A DNA stretch of 64,000 bases, taken from contig JAESUZ010000464.1 in assembly GCA_017311185.1 (NCBI GenBank), forward strand, positions 310,001 to 374,000, in the 5' to 3' direction. The notes beneath the pieces are model-generated. The model was not told the origin of the DNA. It made no database searches and was given only the letters and a program-made list of their open reading frames with translations. The DNA is from Proteles cristata cristata. Its lineage: Eukaryota; Chordata; Mammalia; Carnivora; Hyaenidae. Below, piece by piece: positions 47,126 to 57,020 of the stretch (its first letter is position 1; every line of letters starts with the position of its first letter). Both the position numbers and the translations under genes were made by a program.

Positions 47126-47338
47126 CAGGTGGAGAGGAAGCAGAGCTCCCGCAGGGGAGGCACCCAGCCTGGCCAGGCCGCGCACTGAAGGTGCCTTCGG
47201 GGCATGGCAGGCACTCTCCAGCTGCCCCTGCCCGGCTGCTGCTCCTAAAGGTTCCTGACGGGCAGGGCCTGGGGCTGGGGGTCCTGGCTGGACAGTAGTG
47301 CCCCACTGGGCAGGGCTGGCTGTGGTAGCTCTCCGATC
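47126..47338 (-). CDS. Exon W19: last densely cysteine-rich exon
   Basis: The acceptor CATTCCCTCCAG|GATCGG, behind a C-run of ten, and donor CCACCTG|GTGAGT bound 213 nt, phase 1-1. Motifs are PCPVGHYCPART, PCPSGTF, CLPCPEGTF and CLPCGSS. Past this exon the repeat pattern stops and a 6.4-kb intron follows, so W19 marks the domain border. Confidence 0.89.
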
Positions 47339-47968
47339 CTGGAGGGAATGGGGGGGGGGGATTCTGAGCCAGGGACTCTAGCTCAGGCAGGGACTTAGCA
47401 ATGGCAGAGTCCAGGGGAAGAATAAACTCGGGGTCTGGGTGGGGTAGAGAGCAGGAGGGCAAATGCTGTTGAGAGCAGAATTCAGATTGTAGGGAAAACA
47501 GTGGAGGCCCCGCGCTTTGTTGTATCGACCCCTCCCCCCAGAACAGTCCTTGACCTTGGGGCACCACAGAGCGCACTTCCATCCCTCTCGCAAACACAGA
47601 GCGGGACACCCAGCATTGCTGACACACTGGGCAGTAGTTGCCCTGTTTTCCAGAGCACCTGGACCACTCGCTCCAACTAATTTGCATGATGTTATGTACA
47701 GTCTGTAATTTTTACAAAATTGACACCAAGACAGGTGTGGCACCTACTTTCTCCTCCTTCCCCTGTGTCTTCCCCGCGTGCTTGGGTCTTTCTCTATCAG
47801 GTGGCTGGACTCGCTGAGAAAAACTGCAGGCCCGTTCCTCTGCCCACTCGCAGGGGCTCTGTGGGAACCCCCCACCCGCCACCTCTACCCTCCTCACTGG
47901 GCTCGGCCCAGTGCCGACTCGAGCCCCAGCTCCCCTCTCTCGCTCACATCCGGACTTCCCAAACTCAC

Positions 47969-48168
47969 CCTGACGGCAGCTGAATCCAGGGGGACAGGGC
48001 TGGCAGGCTGGGGTGTCCAGAGCCGGGCCGCGGTAGGTGCCTGCTTCACAGAGGCGGCAGCAAGTCCCCTCTGAGACCCTGAGGCCAGGCTTGTTCAGCG
48101 CCTCCGAACCCCCAGGGCACGCACGCGGGTAGGCGCTGCCCAGGGGGCAGTAAGAGGGGAACAGGCAG
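47969..48168 (-). CDS. Exon W18: cysteine-rich repeat units
   Basis: The acceptor GTGTCTGTGCAG|CTGCC and donor CGTCAGG|GTGAGT give 200 nt. Motifs are LCLFPSYCPLGS, ACPGGS, TCCRLCEAGTY and CQPCPPGFSCRQG. The doubled cysteine in TCCRLC is unusual for this protein and might allow an extra disulphide. Confidence 0.87.
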
Positions 48169-48589
48169 CTGCACAGACACAGAGCCCAAGACCCTAGTTT
48201 CGTGTTGACGGGGCTGTGTGGCTGTTACTCTTATCTCACCAGCGAGGTTCCCGCAGCCCCCCACCAACAGTCCCCACGTCTGGGCCTTAAGCTGGCTGGG
48301 GGAGGGGCAGCTCTGATACTGTCCCAGACATGGGGTCGTGGGACGGCCGTGTGTCCGATGAGGCCTAAGCAGGTCAAGGTGTTATCCTGGAGGAGGCGGA
48401 GCCACACCCACTGGCCAGGCCGTTGGGCAGTGGGCAGACGGGTGCTCCCTGCCCACCTCACCCTGGGCAAAGGAATAAGGGGAACTAATCTGACAGGTTC
48501 TGGGTGGGGGGCGGGGACCCAGTGGGGGTGCTGGGAATGTCAGTCCTAGACACAGGATTGGGGTTGCCAACGGAAGTACACTGCATCCA

Positions 48590-48715
48590 GTCATATTTGA
48601 ATTTCAGATAGACAGTGGTAAGTAACAATGAATAAACAATGAGAATAAGTACTCTCATGTGTTGCATGGGCCATAGTTATCCTAAAAATTTGTTGTTTAT
48701 TTGAAATTCATACTT
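48590..48715. repeat. Short inverted-repeat element of unknown family
   Basis: GAATTTCAGATAGACA near 48599 and TTGTTTATTTGAAATTC near 48691 form a stem around a loop of roughly 75 bases. It sits in the W17-W18 intron. Confidence 0.4.
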
Positions 48716-48999
48716 AACTGGGCTTTCCTGTATTTTTATTTACCAAACACGGCCGCCCCACACAGAAGGGCCTGGAAACTACTGAACGGCATCTCCGTGG
48801 GATTTGCATCCTCGCCCTCCCTTCCTTTTTAAGGACAGAGACAGAGACTGGGGCATGTGGACACCGTAGCTGGGAAGTCCACGCAAAGGGTTACCCAGTA
48901 CTTGTCTCTGGGTCCTTGGGACTCAGGGCTTCGACTCTTCTCTGGAGATCCCAGGGCCGGAGACACACAGACTGGGCGGGGGGGGAGGGGGGTACTCAC

Positions 49000-49126
49000 A
49001 GCTGCCCTGGGCCAGTGTAGGTGGAGGAGCCAGCAGGGCAGGCATAGCCCGCGGGGCAAGGTGGGGGGGTCCCTGTCTGGCCCTCGCAGTAGGAGCCCGC
49101 CCTACAGGTGACCTCAGCCACAGCAC
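49000..49126 (-). CDS. Exon W17: cysteine-rich repeat unit
   Basis: The acceptor CTGTCTTCCTCAG|GTGCTG enters with two bases. The donor CAGCT|GTGAGT is a near-consensus site in phase 2 although the exon ends in CT. Motifs are TCRAGSYCEGQ and PCPAGYACPAGSS. The leftover CT plus one base of W18 codes leucine. Confidence 0.84.
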
Positions 49127-49387
49127 CTGAGGAAGACAGGAGCAGACCTGGGCACCCTGGTCTTGAGGGTTCCCAGGAGGCACAGACCCACCCAAGACTG
49201 AGTGGGCCACGGGTCTGGGCAAATGACTTGCTAAGGCTAGCAGGTGGCCATGCCTTGCCTGCGCGATGCGTCCTGTGCTGATAAGACCTGCCTGAGCACC
49301 CGGCCTAAGCCTCAGGGGGCATAAGCCTCAGGGGGCACAAGGGATGGGGGAGCAGCTGGGGGGGAGGGCCAGGCCAGGCAGTGTCAC

Positions 49388-49612
49388 CTGCAGGGCATTC
49401 AGATCCAGCTCTGCAGGGGATTGCAAACACATTTGCGTGACCCCTCAGCTCAGCCTGGGGGCAGTAGTGGCCAGGGGGACAGAGCTCACAGTCTTCTTTT
49501 GATGATGCCCCTGGTTTTGTTCGAAAGGTGCCAGGTGGGCAGAGAAAGGCACCCTGATCACCTGGACACCAGTAGCCTGGAGGACACAGGTGGTTTTCAA
49601 GGGAAGAGAGAC
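49388..49612 (-). CDS. Exon W16: cysteine-rich repeat units
   Basis: The acceptor TGTTTTTGCCCCCAG|GTCTC and donor CTGCAG|GTGACA give 225 nt, phase 1-1, the same length as W3. Motifs are LCPPGYWCPGD, LCPPGTF, CELCPPGHYCPQ and a final CRAGSECPAG. The matching length and phase suggest W16 and W3 could be duplicates of one ancestral exon. Confidence 0.9.
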
Positions 49613-49711
49613 CTGGGGGCAAAAACAGCAGTCATTGCCATGGGGCTCCAGGTGGCCTCTCATCTCTCCTCCACAGAGGTCTCAGCCTCTGGCCTAGGGG
49701 TAGCCTCTCAC

Positions 49712-49882
49712 CTGGGGATGGGCAGAGATAGCCAGGAGGGCAGGGGAGGCACTCTGCCAGACTCTGGCCTCCTTCTGCAGCCAGGTAGGTATGCTCAGGG
49801 CAGGCCTGAGGGCGTCCTGGGCTGGTCTCACTCCCTCCAGGGCAGTAGTGGCCAGCAGGGCAGGGGTGGGTGGCCGGGTCTC
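49712..49882 (-). CDS. Exon W15: cysteine-rich repeat units
   Basis: The acceptor CTTTTCTCTCCAG|GAGAC and donor CCCCAG|GTGAGA bound 171 nt, phase 1-1. Motifs are PCPAGHYCPGGS, ACPEHTY and CLPCPPGYLCPSPG. The spacing Cys-Pro-Glu-His-Thr-Tyr replaces the usual PxGTF turn. Confidence 0.88.
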
Positions 49883-49985
49883 CTGGAGAGAAAAGGTGGT
49901 TTCCACTTGCTGTCCTCTCCCCCTGCCCAGAGGGCCTCCCTCTGCCCTGCTCGGAACCAGCGCCCTCCCAGGGCAGGTATCTCAC

Positions 49986-50111
49986 CGGCTTTGCACCAAC
50001 GCCCTGCAGGGCAAGGCCCACATTCCTCTTGCTGCTTGGCTCCCGGGGAAGCTGCCGTGGTGTGAGGTGGGCACAACGTGGGTTGTCCACTGCCCTCTGG
50101 ACAGTAAAAGC
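49986..50111 (-). CDS. Exon W14: cysteine-rich repeat unit
   Basis: The acceptor CATGTGCTTCAG|GCTTTT joins W13 as CPPGFYCPEG. The donor AAAGCCG|GTGAGA is phase 1. Motifs are LCPPHTT and CGPCPAGRWCKAG. It is a symmetric 126-nt module. Confidence 0.88.
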
Positions 50112-50424
50112 CTGAAGCACATGGGGTCACACTGGATCTCGTGGAGGGCAGGGAGGCTGCTCCACCACGGCAGGTTGGCAACAGCGTGTATCCAGGGGTG
50201 GCCTGGGGGCTTCTACTGGCCCAGGAATTGGGAAGTCTGAATGCCAGTCTGGGCTCCACACAAGATGCTGGTCACGTCACTAACCATCTGAGTCACATTA
50301 GGTGCACGTTCATATTATATGCATATGATGTGTGTAATTACATACGCACACATATGCAGATACACATTAGGTGTATAGCACTGGGGGTCAACTGTTTTTT
50401 ATGATTTGTTAACGAAAGCTCTAT

Positions 50425-50505
50425 GACCAACATGGTCTTGAACTCACGACCCTGAAATCAAGAGCCGCATGCATGCTCTACTGACTGAGATAGGCAGTGT
50501 GGCTG
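50425..50505 (-). mobile_element. Old tRNA-derived SINE fragment, minus
   Basis: GTCTTGAACTCACGACCCTG (rc of a B-box region) and CTCTACTGACTGAGATAGGC (rc of a degenerate head) are present; the body is short. Confidence 0.55.
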
Positions 50506-50619
50506 TCAACTATTTTTAGAGTTTGTTTTTGACTAAAAACAATCCAGTCCTTTCCCTGAGTGGGTCTGGTAGTCGTCTCTGCCTCTTTCACACCCCAAGG
50601 CAAAGAAATGGGCTGTTAC

Positions 50620-50756
50620 CTGGTGGGCACTGCTTGGCACACAGCTGCCCCTGGGGACACGAGCTCTGAGACTCCCTGGAATCTTGTGCCATCAGTTCGG
50701 AGGTCCCAGGGGGACAGAAATAGCCAGCAGGACATTTCCCCCACACCTGTCCGCCT
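50620..50756 (-). CDS. Exon W13: cysteine-rich repeat unit
   Basis: The acceptor CTGTGCTGTTAG|AGGCGG supplies one base to finish an arginine codon. The donor CCACCAG|GTAACA is phase 1. Motifs are KCPAGYFCPPGT, SCPQGQLC and KQCPPG. The phase-2 entry fits W12 only if W12 uses its downstream donor. Confidence 0.85.
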
Positions 50757-52240
50757 CTAACAGCACAGAGAGGGGAGAAGAGTGAGGTCAGGGTGGGCGG
50801 GCTGATCTGAGCCCAATGACCCAGGACCAGGGGAGACCCAGGCCCTTGTTCAGACCGTTTCCTTCTGACCCAGTGTGACATGCTTCCAGTCTCTGACCCA
50901 GGAGAACACACGGCTACACCCCCATCTATGACAGAAACAGGACGTGATACAGGACATGAGGCTCGGACCAGGGGTGCTGGGCCCAGTGCGGGGTTTGAAG
51001 CACCCCTGCACGTCCTTCAGGAGGAGACGGATCCCTGGATGCTCTTATCCACGGAGTTTGTGGCGCTCGGTGCATAAAGACGAGGACTCGGGGCTGCAGT
51101 AGCAGGACGAGGTCCTTCTGGAGGAACCTCGTGCCCCTGTCACACTCACTGTGGGGATGAGGAGGCGTGTCCTGGCTGCTTCCTGCGTTGCCTCCAGGGA
51201 GCGCCTGGGGCCTGACGGGTCCCTGGGCCTGAGCTTTGATAGCCACCAGCCTGATCTCCAGCAGGAAGCAGGCTAGGCTAGACCTAAGGGTGAACTTCCT
51301 GAGTAGAGGGAGACGATCCTCCAGAAAGAGCCTCTGAGGAACTCTCCACTTTCACCTTTTCAGGAGAAAATAATCTGTTCTGAAGCAGGTTCATCTTTGC
51401 ATGAAATGGAATAGCTCTTCTTTTGATGACCCCTCTTTCCAGTCCCAGAAAATTGGAGTATGTGTTTTCAGCAAAAGTTGGGAGTTCCTCTGGATCAGAG
51501 ACTCTCAGTGTGCTCTCCTTTTGTCTGGCTGTGCAGGGGGAGTTGGGCCGAGGGTCACTTTGAGTGACGAGGCCTGTCTCCAGGGTCTCAGAGGAGGCTG
51601 AGTAACCCCTACCCAGCCCTGGAGGCTGTGAGTCTCTGAATCCCAAGGACAGAGTTCTTCCGCTACTGCACAAATACACACATAACAAGTAAGCGTAGGA
51701 CATTCAGGTAGAATTGGGGTGTCCTGAGGTCTGCTCTCTGATTATTCTGTTTGTGGGTACCACGTGTTGTCTTTCTAGCCCCAACGATTACAAAAGCTAT
51801 TCACGTTGTAGAAAATTCAGAGATAGAGATAGAAAGGATTGTTCGTCTTTTCCCCTGAGTGTATGTGCAGAACTCTGGTATTACCTACAGGCACACGGAA
51901 TTTTGCCTATAAGGAATTTCCCCATGTTTTCAGGCAGGACTGAGCAGAGCTATTGTCATTTCATACCGACCCACGCTCAATCTGAATGTACTTATTGTTT
52001 TCTGAAGAAAATCTACGTCTGTGCCCGTTGTCCTGGCTCCCTTCACCTGACTGTCAGGCTTGACTCCCTGTTCAGACCGGGGTGGCCAGGTGCGACTGTA
52101 GCCTTACACTGCCCTGCCCTCACGCCTGGGCTGCCCCCTGAACGGCGTGGGGGCCTTGAGGCAGGCCAGGGGGCCTCTTCACCCAGAGGGTGGAAGTTGG
52201 TGGCAGCACAGGAGGTGAATGACTGTGGACTATCACTGAC
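50757..52240. other. 1.5-kb intron between W12 and W13
   Basis: No repeat or exon recognised. Confidence 0.45.
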
Positions 52241-52349
52241 CTGCAGTAGTTACCGGGGGGACAGATGGAGCAGTCGCCCTCTTCCCGGAGGCCTGACGCA
52301 TCTTGGGGAGTGAAGGTCCCTGGAGGACATGGAAAAGGGGACCACGTTC
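52241..52349 (-). CDS. Exon W12: cysteine-rich repeat unit
   Basis: The acceptor CTCTTCTCCAG|GAACG joins W11 as CPAGTWSPF. The donor is TGCAG|GTCAGT in phase 2. An upstream GT (CCCCCG|GTAACT) is also donor-like but would drop the closing NYC. Motifs are PCPPGTF and CSICPPGNYCR. At 109 nt it is one of the smallest exons of the ectodomain. Confidence 0.84.
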
Positions 52350-53180
52350 CTGGAGAAGAGAGGGTAGCTAGTGAAGATGGGCAGCTCAGAGCTCAAGTCG
52401 CATCCGGGCCCGTGGACCCCCCTCCTCCACACCTGGGGTAGTGATGCTCCCCCATCAGGATCCCGCAGTCCCCACGGTGTTGAGTTATTCTTCCTGCTTT
52501 CTCAGAGTCTTCAAAGTGCTGAAATGGCTGCGACTTCAGTCTCTCCCCATAGGATCATTGTCCTCTTACAAAAGAGTAACTCCCTAGCGAAGGATTTCCA
52601 CATGGCAGTGAAGCTTATTTGAGGGCGAGGGGCTATTAATCTAGGCAATGGGCTCAGGGAGTTGCCTTCTGTGTATCACACACCGGGCTCTCTGGGACTG
52701 AGCTGGAACCAGTCAGTCCGTACTAAGTGCATCTGTCTCTTGGGAGCCGCCTTCCCCTCCTAGCCACCGCCTCCATGGTGCTCTACCGCGGGCCTGGTTG
52801 GCTGTGGCTCCCTCCTCTCTAACTCGGTCACCCGCCAACCGCACTACATCAGCGGCCCTTGTAGTGGCCTGGGCGCCATCCTCCGGCTTTGCCAACCTCA
52901 GCATTTCCCTGTGTATGCGAGCCGTGCTGCTTTGTGCCAGGTGCACCCTGGTACACAGCTGGGATGCGAAATAAAGAGAGGAAGTGCCCCTGCAGGGAAA
53001 AAGTTTAAAGAAAGAGGCTGGATCTACTGAAAAAAATTTTCTGACCAAGAGAGGAAGTAAAAAGCTGAAGGTGGGAATTTAGTTAGGGGATGTTAAAGTA
53101 AGAGAGTCAGGACTTCAGCAAGAGTGGGCTGAGTAGCCAGGTGAACAGTTCTTTCCCATAGGGCAGCTGTACTTCCTGTG

Positions 53181-53182
53181 TG

Positions 53183-53228
<46 letters not shown>

Positions 53229-53238
53229 ATGTGTGTGA
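53181..53238. repeat. (GT)n microsatellite
   Basis: A nearly pure run of over 20 GT units. Confidence 0.92.
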
Positions 53239-53375
53239 CTAATACAACCCGTAATCACGGGAACAACAGGCCAAGTTCTTTGAACTTGAAATGTGAATAT
53301 TCTGGGGTAAGAGGTCACTCATTTAAAAGGGACACATAGACCTTTCACAACATAGTCACAGGAAGAACAAAGGTA

Positions 53376-53585
53376 GGGGCTCCTGGGTGGTTCAGTCAGT
53401 TAAGTGTCTGACTCTTGATTTCAGCTCAGGTCATGATCTCGAGGTTCGTGAGATCAAGCCCTGCACTGGGCTCTGTGCTGACAGTGTAGAGCCTGCTTGG
53501 GATTCTCTCTCTTCCATTCTCTCTGCCTCTCCTCTGCTTGTGCTCATTCTCTTTCTCTCAGTCTTTCAAAATAAATAAATAAACA
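53376..53585 (+). mobile_element. tRNA-Lys CAN-type SINE, plus (cluster copy 1)
   Basis: GGGCTCCTGGGTGGTTCAGT, CTGCACTGGGCTCTGTGCTG, and tail CAAAATAAATAAATAAAC. Confidence 0.85.
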
Positions 53586-53806
53586 GGGGCGCCTGGGTGG
53601 CTCAGTCAGTTAAGCGTCCGACTTCGGCTCAGGTCATGATCTCGTAGTTTGTGGGTTCGAGCCCCGCGTCGGGCTCTGTGCTGACAGCTCGGAACCTGGA
53701 GCTGCTTTGGATTCTGTGTCTCCCTCTCTCTCTGCCCACCCCTGCTCGTGCTCTGTCTCTCACTGTCTGTCAATAATAAATAAATGTTAAAAATTTTTTT
53801 AAAAAA
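53586..53806 (+). mobile_element. tRNA-Lys CAN-type SINE, plus (cluster copy 2)
   Basis: GGGGCGCCTGGGTGGCTCAG follows directly on the tail of copy 1. The head is close to consensus and the B-box is GGTTCGAGCCCCG. Confidence 0.88.
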
Positions 53807-53877
53807 ACTAAATAAACAGTAAACATATATTAAATGTATATGTATATGTAAATAAATACATATATAAAGGAAGAACA

Positions 53878-54105
53878 GGGGCGCCTGGGTGGCTTAGTCG
53901 GTTAAGCGTCCGACTTTCGCTTAGGTCATGATCTCGCAGTTTGTGGGTTCGAGCCCCGCGTCGGGCTCTGTGCTGACTGCCAGCTCAGAGCCTGGAGCCT
54001 GTTTCAGAGTCTGTGACTCCCTCTCTCTCCGACCCTCCCCTGCTCACGCTGTCTGTCTCTCTCTCCTAGAAATAAATAAAACATTTAAAAAAATAATAAT
54101 AAAGG
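53878..54105 (+). mobile_element. tRNA-Lys CAN-type SINE, plus (cluster copy 3)
   Basis: GGGGCGCCTGGGTGGCTTAG, with the extra CTGACTGCCAGCTCAG typical of one subfamily. AAAGGAAGAACA flanks both ends. Confidence 0.9.
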
Positions 54106-54274
54106 AAGAACAAATGTATGGATCACCCGTGGATCAAATACTTGCAAAGGTAACATACTCACAACTCCTAAAATTGTCAGGAAGATTTTCCCCAAATTTA
54201 TGTAAGATACGGCAAAGATTATGAACTTTTACGGAAACCTATTTGTCTGCCAGGCTGCCTGGGGACAACATATG

Positions 54275-54440
54275 TATGTGTGTACGCATGTGTGTGTGTG
54301 CGTTTTCATGTATCTGTATATACTGTGTATACATCTGTATGTGTGTGCACACATGTGAGTTTGTATGTGTGCACCATGAGCCTGTGCATGTACACTTGTG
54401 CACGTGGGTATGTATCCACACGGGCATGCGAACACTTGTG
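54275..54440. repeat. TG/CA-rich low-complexity tract
   Basis: TGTGTGTGTGCG, TGTATATACTGTG and related units; not a gene despite open frames on both strands. Confidence 0.8.
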
Positions 54441-54877
54441 TGAGCATGGGCTCATGCACGGTGTGTTCGGGATGGCGGGACCCGCGGCCCCTGGGGCACC
54501 ACGTTCCGGTTCTCAGACCCCGCTTGCTGCCCCAGCGCCGCCGCCGCGCCCTTCTCCAGGCGGTGCTCAGGGAGCTGCTCCCAGGTTGTTGGCCCAGCCT
54601 GGCGCACGTAATGCCATCTGTTTGCCGTCATCCCGACCCAGCTGCTCACCCTGGGCCCCCAGGCTGAGTGTAAGGAAGAGGCAGGACATTAAGCATGAGT
54701 GAGTCAACAGCCAAGAGAAGAAAAGCGGTGGGGCGGGGCAGGTTGGGCGTGGGGCACCGGGAGGGGAGGATGGAAGCTGTGCAGGTGCTCTTCCCATCGG
54801 CATTCCTGGCGCACGCAGCCGCCTGGCCCGCGGTAGGCTCTCCGTGGAGTTTGAATGAATGAATGAGTGGAGGGAGG

Positions 54878-54945
54878 GAGAGAAGGAAGGAAGGAAGGAA
54901 GGAACGAACGAACGAACGAACGAACGAACGAACGAACGAAGGAAG
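54878..54945. repeat. (GAAG)n(GAAC)n tetranucleotide array
   Basis: GGAAGGAAGGAAGG changes to GAACGAACGAACGAAC for about 10 units, then back to GAAG. It lies about 70 bases past exon W11. Confidence 0.92.
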
Positions 54946-55011
54946 ATGAGGGTCTTGGGGAAAGTGATAAGGGCCTGGGGGGCATGGGCACTTGAGAGTC
55001 CCTGGGCATAC

Positions 55012-55180
55012 CGGCTGGGCAGTAGGTGTGTGCTGGGCAGAGCCTGGACAGTCCGGTGCCAGGACGCGGGCAGTGAAAGCCAGGTGGACACAGGAGGCAG
55101 GTGTCTGAGCCTAGGGAGGGCTGGTACTCCCCTTGGTGACACGGGACAGGCCAAGCAGACCCTGGTTGGCAGAAGTGACC
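55012..55180 (-). CDS. Exon W11: cysteine-rich repeat units
   Basis: The acceptor GTCCAATGCCCAG|GGTCAC is phase 0 and the donor GCCG|GTATGC phase 1. Motifs are GHFCQPGS, PCHQGEY, CLLCPPGFHCPRPG and LCPAHTYCPAG. The intron downstream carries a (GAAC/GAAG)n tetranucleotide array only about 70 bases from this donor. Confidence 0.87.
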
Positions 55181-55483
55181 CTGGGCATTGGACACAAAAT
55201 GGCGCCTCTGAGAGCCAGGTTGGGTATGGCTGAGTGCTCAGGGGCTCAGGAAGGTCATGGCGTTATCCTACATTCCGGTGGTTCAGGCCATGGCGACTGG
55301 AGTACAGGACGCCAGGAGACTGGGTGGGTCATGGGAAAAAGAACTGGGGCCTGGGAGATTGGAGTGTTGCGGTCCCTCCTACAAGGCACCGAGAGCTGGG
55401 GCTCCAGCCTGAATCTTGGGTGGGGATCCCTGGGTCCCCAGGCCTTGGGGACTGGGCTGCCTCTGCAGCTCCCGGGGAGGTAC

Positions 55484-55635
55484 CTGAGGGCAGAGGACAG
55501 CCAAGGGGCTGGAGGTCCTGAGGTCCCAGGGGCCTTCAGAGCCAGCCACACAGGAGCGGACGGCAGAGCTAAGGCCCAGGCCAGGGCAGAAGGAGCCTGC
55601 TGGGCAGGGCCTGCAGCTCTCCCTGGAGGTGCCAC
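55484..55635 (-). CDS. Exon W10: cysteine-rich repeat unit
   Basis: The acceptor GACCTCCTTACCCAG|GTGGC completes the W9 glycine. The donor CCTCAG|GTACCT is phase 0. It reads GTSRESCRPCPAGSFCPG, then a looser stretch with SCVAGSEG, and ends LCPQ, which W11 continues as CPQGHFC. The less regular middle may reflect drift or a donor shift. Confidence 0.8.
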
Positions 55636-56097
55636 CTGGGTAAGGAGGTCAAAGTTCACAAGCTCAGTCCCCGTGTTAGAGTATCCGCTCCTGAGGACGG
55701 GCCCTTTTCCACGCTTGGCTTGCAGCCGCACCCCAGCACTAGAATGGAGCCTCGCACAAAACTTCAGCATGAGGTAACCTCTGACCAAAGCCTTGCTGGG
55801 GGCATCTCGGCCTTGCTTGGCCAAAGGCGCGGCCTGGCGTTCTGCAGACAGAGCCCTGCGCTGGGCATAGACTAAAGGCTGGAGGGGGAGTCCTTGTCCT
55901 GGGTGGGAAGCCCTAACATCCACCCTTAAGCATCGGCCTGTCTTCCAGCCTCAGGTCCACCCTAGCGGGAGCCCCAGAAACCCTGACAAACAGGCACTTC
56001 TGCTGTGCTGTTTGCGTCTACGGCGCTAACGCTGGGATCTGAAGACGGACGGGCCCACGGCTGGGGGAGGACGGGAAAGCACAGGGCAGGGGCTCAC

Positions 56098-56262
56098 CTG
56101 GGCTGCTCCTCGTTGTCCCCATGGGGCAGGGCACAGGGTACAGAGTCCCCTGGGGGCAGTAGTGGCCTCGGGGGCAGGGTCCATTGAGGGGGAAGGCAGA
56201 GTTTCTCTGGGGAGTGGGGCCGGCCGCTCCCCCTTCACAGAAGTAGCCAGCTGAGCAGGGTC
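56098..56262 (-). CDS. Exon W9: cysteine-rich repeat units
   Basis: The acceptor TTTCTGTATCCAAG|GACCC and donor AGCCCAG|GTGAGC give a 165-nt phase 1-1 exon. Motifs are CSAGYFCEGG, CPRGHYCPQGT and CPMGTTRSSPG. Spacing between the first and second units is a little longer than usual. Confidence 0.88.
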
Positions 56263-56519
56263 CTTGGATACAGAAAGACTAGAATTTTCGGGCAGCGTCA
56301 GAAGCCTTACCAGCCGCCTGTGCTGCGGGGGGCCTATATCTTGCCTCCTCCCTGGCCCCTGCCTGCTATCCTAAGCCCCAGAGGATCATGGAAATTAAAG
56401 TAAAAGGAAGGAAACCTCGGGGAAACAAGGCATTGCTGAGTACCTATGGTGTCTGTGGCCCTGAGCTGGCGGCTTCCACATGGGATCTAGGGGGAGGCGT
56501 GGGCACTTACTGTCCGCCA

Positions 56520-56710
56520 GGCGCTGTTCTGAGCTCGTGTTTGTAGGGACCACACCCCCCATAGCAACTGTGGGAGGTGGGTACAGTTATCACCCCCATT
56601 TTATAGGGGGAGGAGACAGGTCAGAAAGGTTAAGTGCCTTGTCCAAGGTCACACCTGCACTAAGTTCAGAGCTAGAATGAGAACCTACTCTTGGCCATAA
56701 GGCTGAGGAC
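56520..56710 (-). repeat. MIR, minus
   Basis: ATCACCCCCATTTTATAGGG, AGGTTAAGTGCCTTGTCCAA and GGTCACACCTGCACTAAG are the reverse of the MIR core. It lies in the intron between W8 and W9. Confidence 0.75.
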
Positions 56711-56873
56711 TTTTGGGGGGGGGAGGGAGGAACAGTGACGAGGGGACGAAGTGTTAGGAGGCCACACGAAGGTGGGCAGCCAGACCCAGACGCCCGCTGA
56801 GGCCCTGCCGAGGGGCGCACGGGAGCTCTGCAGTGCGGCCGGGACGGAGCCCTGCCGGGTCGCTGTTACCTAC

Positions 56874-57020
56874 CCTCAGTCTGCCCGCTGCCCTCAGCAG
56901 GGCAGAATCTCCCTGCAGGACAGGGCTGACAGGCCCTAGGGGAGAGAGCACCTTCCCGAAGGTTCCGGGTTCCCTCTGGGCAGGGAAGAGCGGAGGGTGT
57001 CCCTCCTGGGCAATAGTGAC
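56874..57020 (-). CDS. Exon W8: cysteine-rich repeat unit
   Basis: The acceptor ACCTTCTCCACAG|GTCAC joins W7 as CPKGHYC. The donor chosen is GAGG|GTAGGT (phase 1), because W9 needs two bases. Another GT four bases downstream (AG|GTAACA) has better flanks but would break the frame into W9. Motifs are HYCPGGT, CPEGT and CQPCPAGRFCPAEG. Confidence 0.82.

Larger units (their letters stand above)
52350..55011. other. 2.7-kb intron between W11 and W12
   Basis: It holds a possible LTR (52.6-53.05 kb), a (GT)n run, three SINEs, a TG-rich tract and a tetranucleotide array. A GC-rich patch at 54.47-54.6 kb is open on the minus strand but has no repeat motif. Confidence 0.55.

Noticed and set aside
47043..47687. 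214-residue minus-strand frame as a single exon
   Set aside because: Only its middle is exon W19; both flanks are intron by splice signals.
53115..53318. His/Thr-rich frame
   Set aside because: Translation of a (GT)n run.
54452..54649. GC-rich minus-strand open frame
   Set aside because: No cysteine-repeat motif and no fitting splice sites; W11 joins W12 directly in phase.
55255..55923. 222-residue minus-strand frame over W10
   Set aside because: A shadow of the real W10 frame, which is the cysteine-rich one with matching splice phases.
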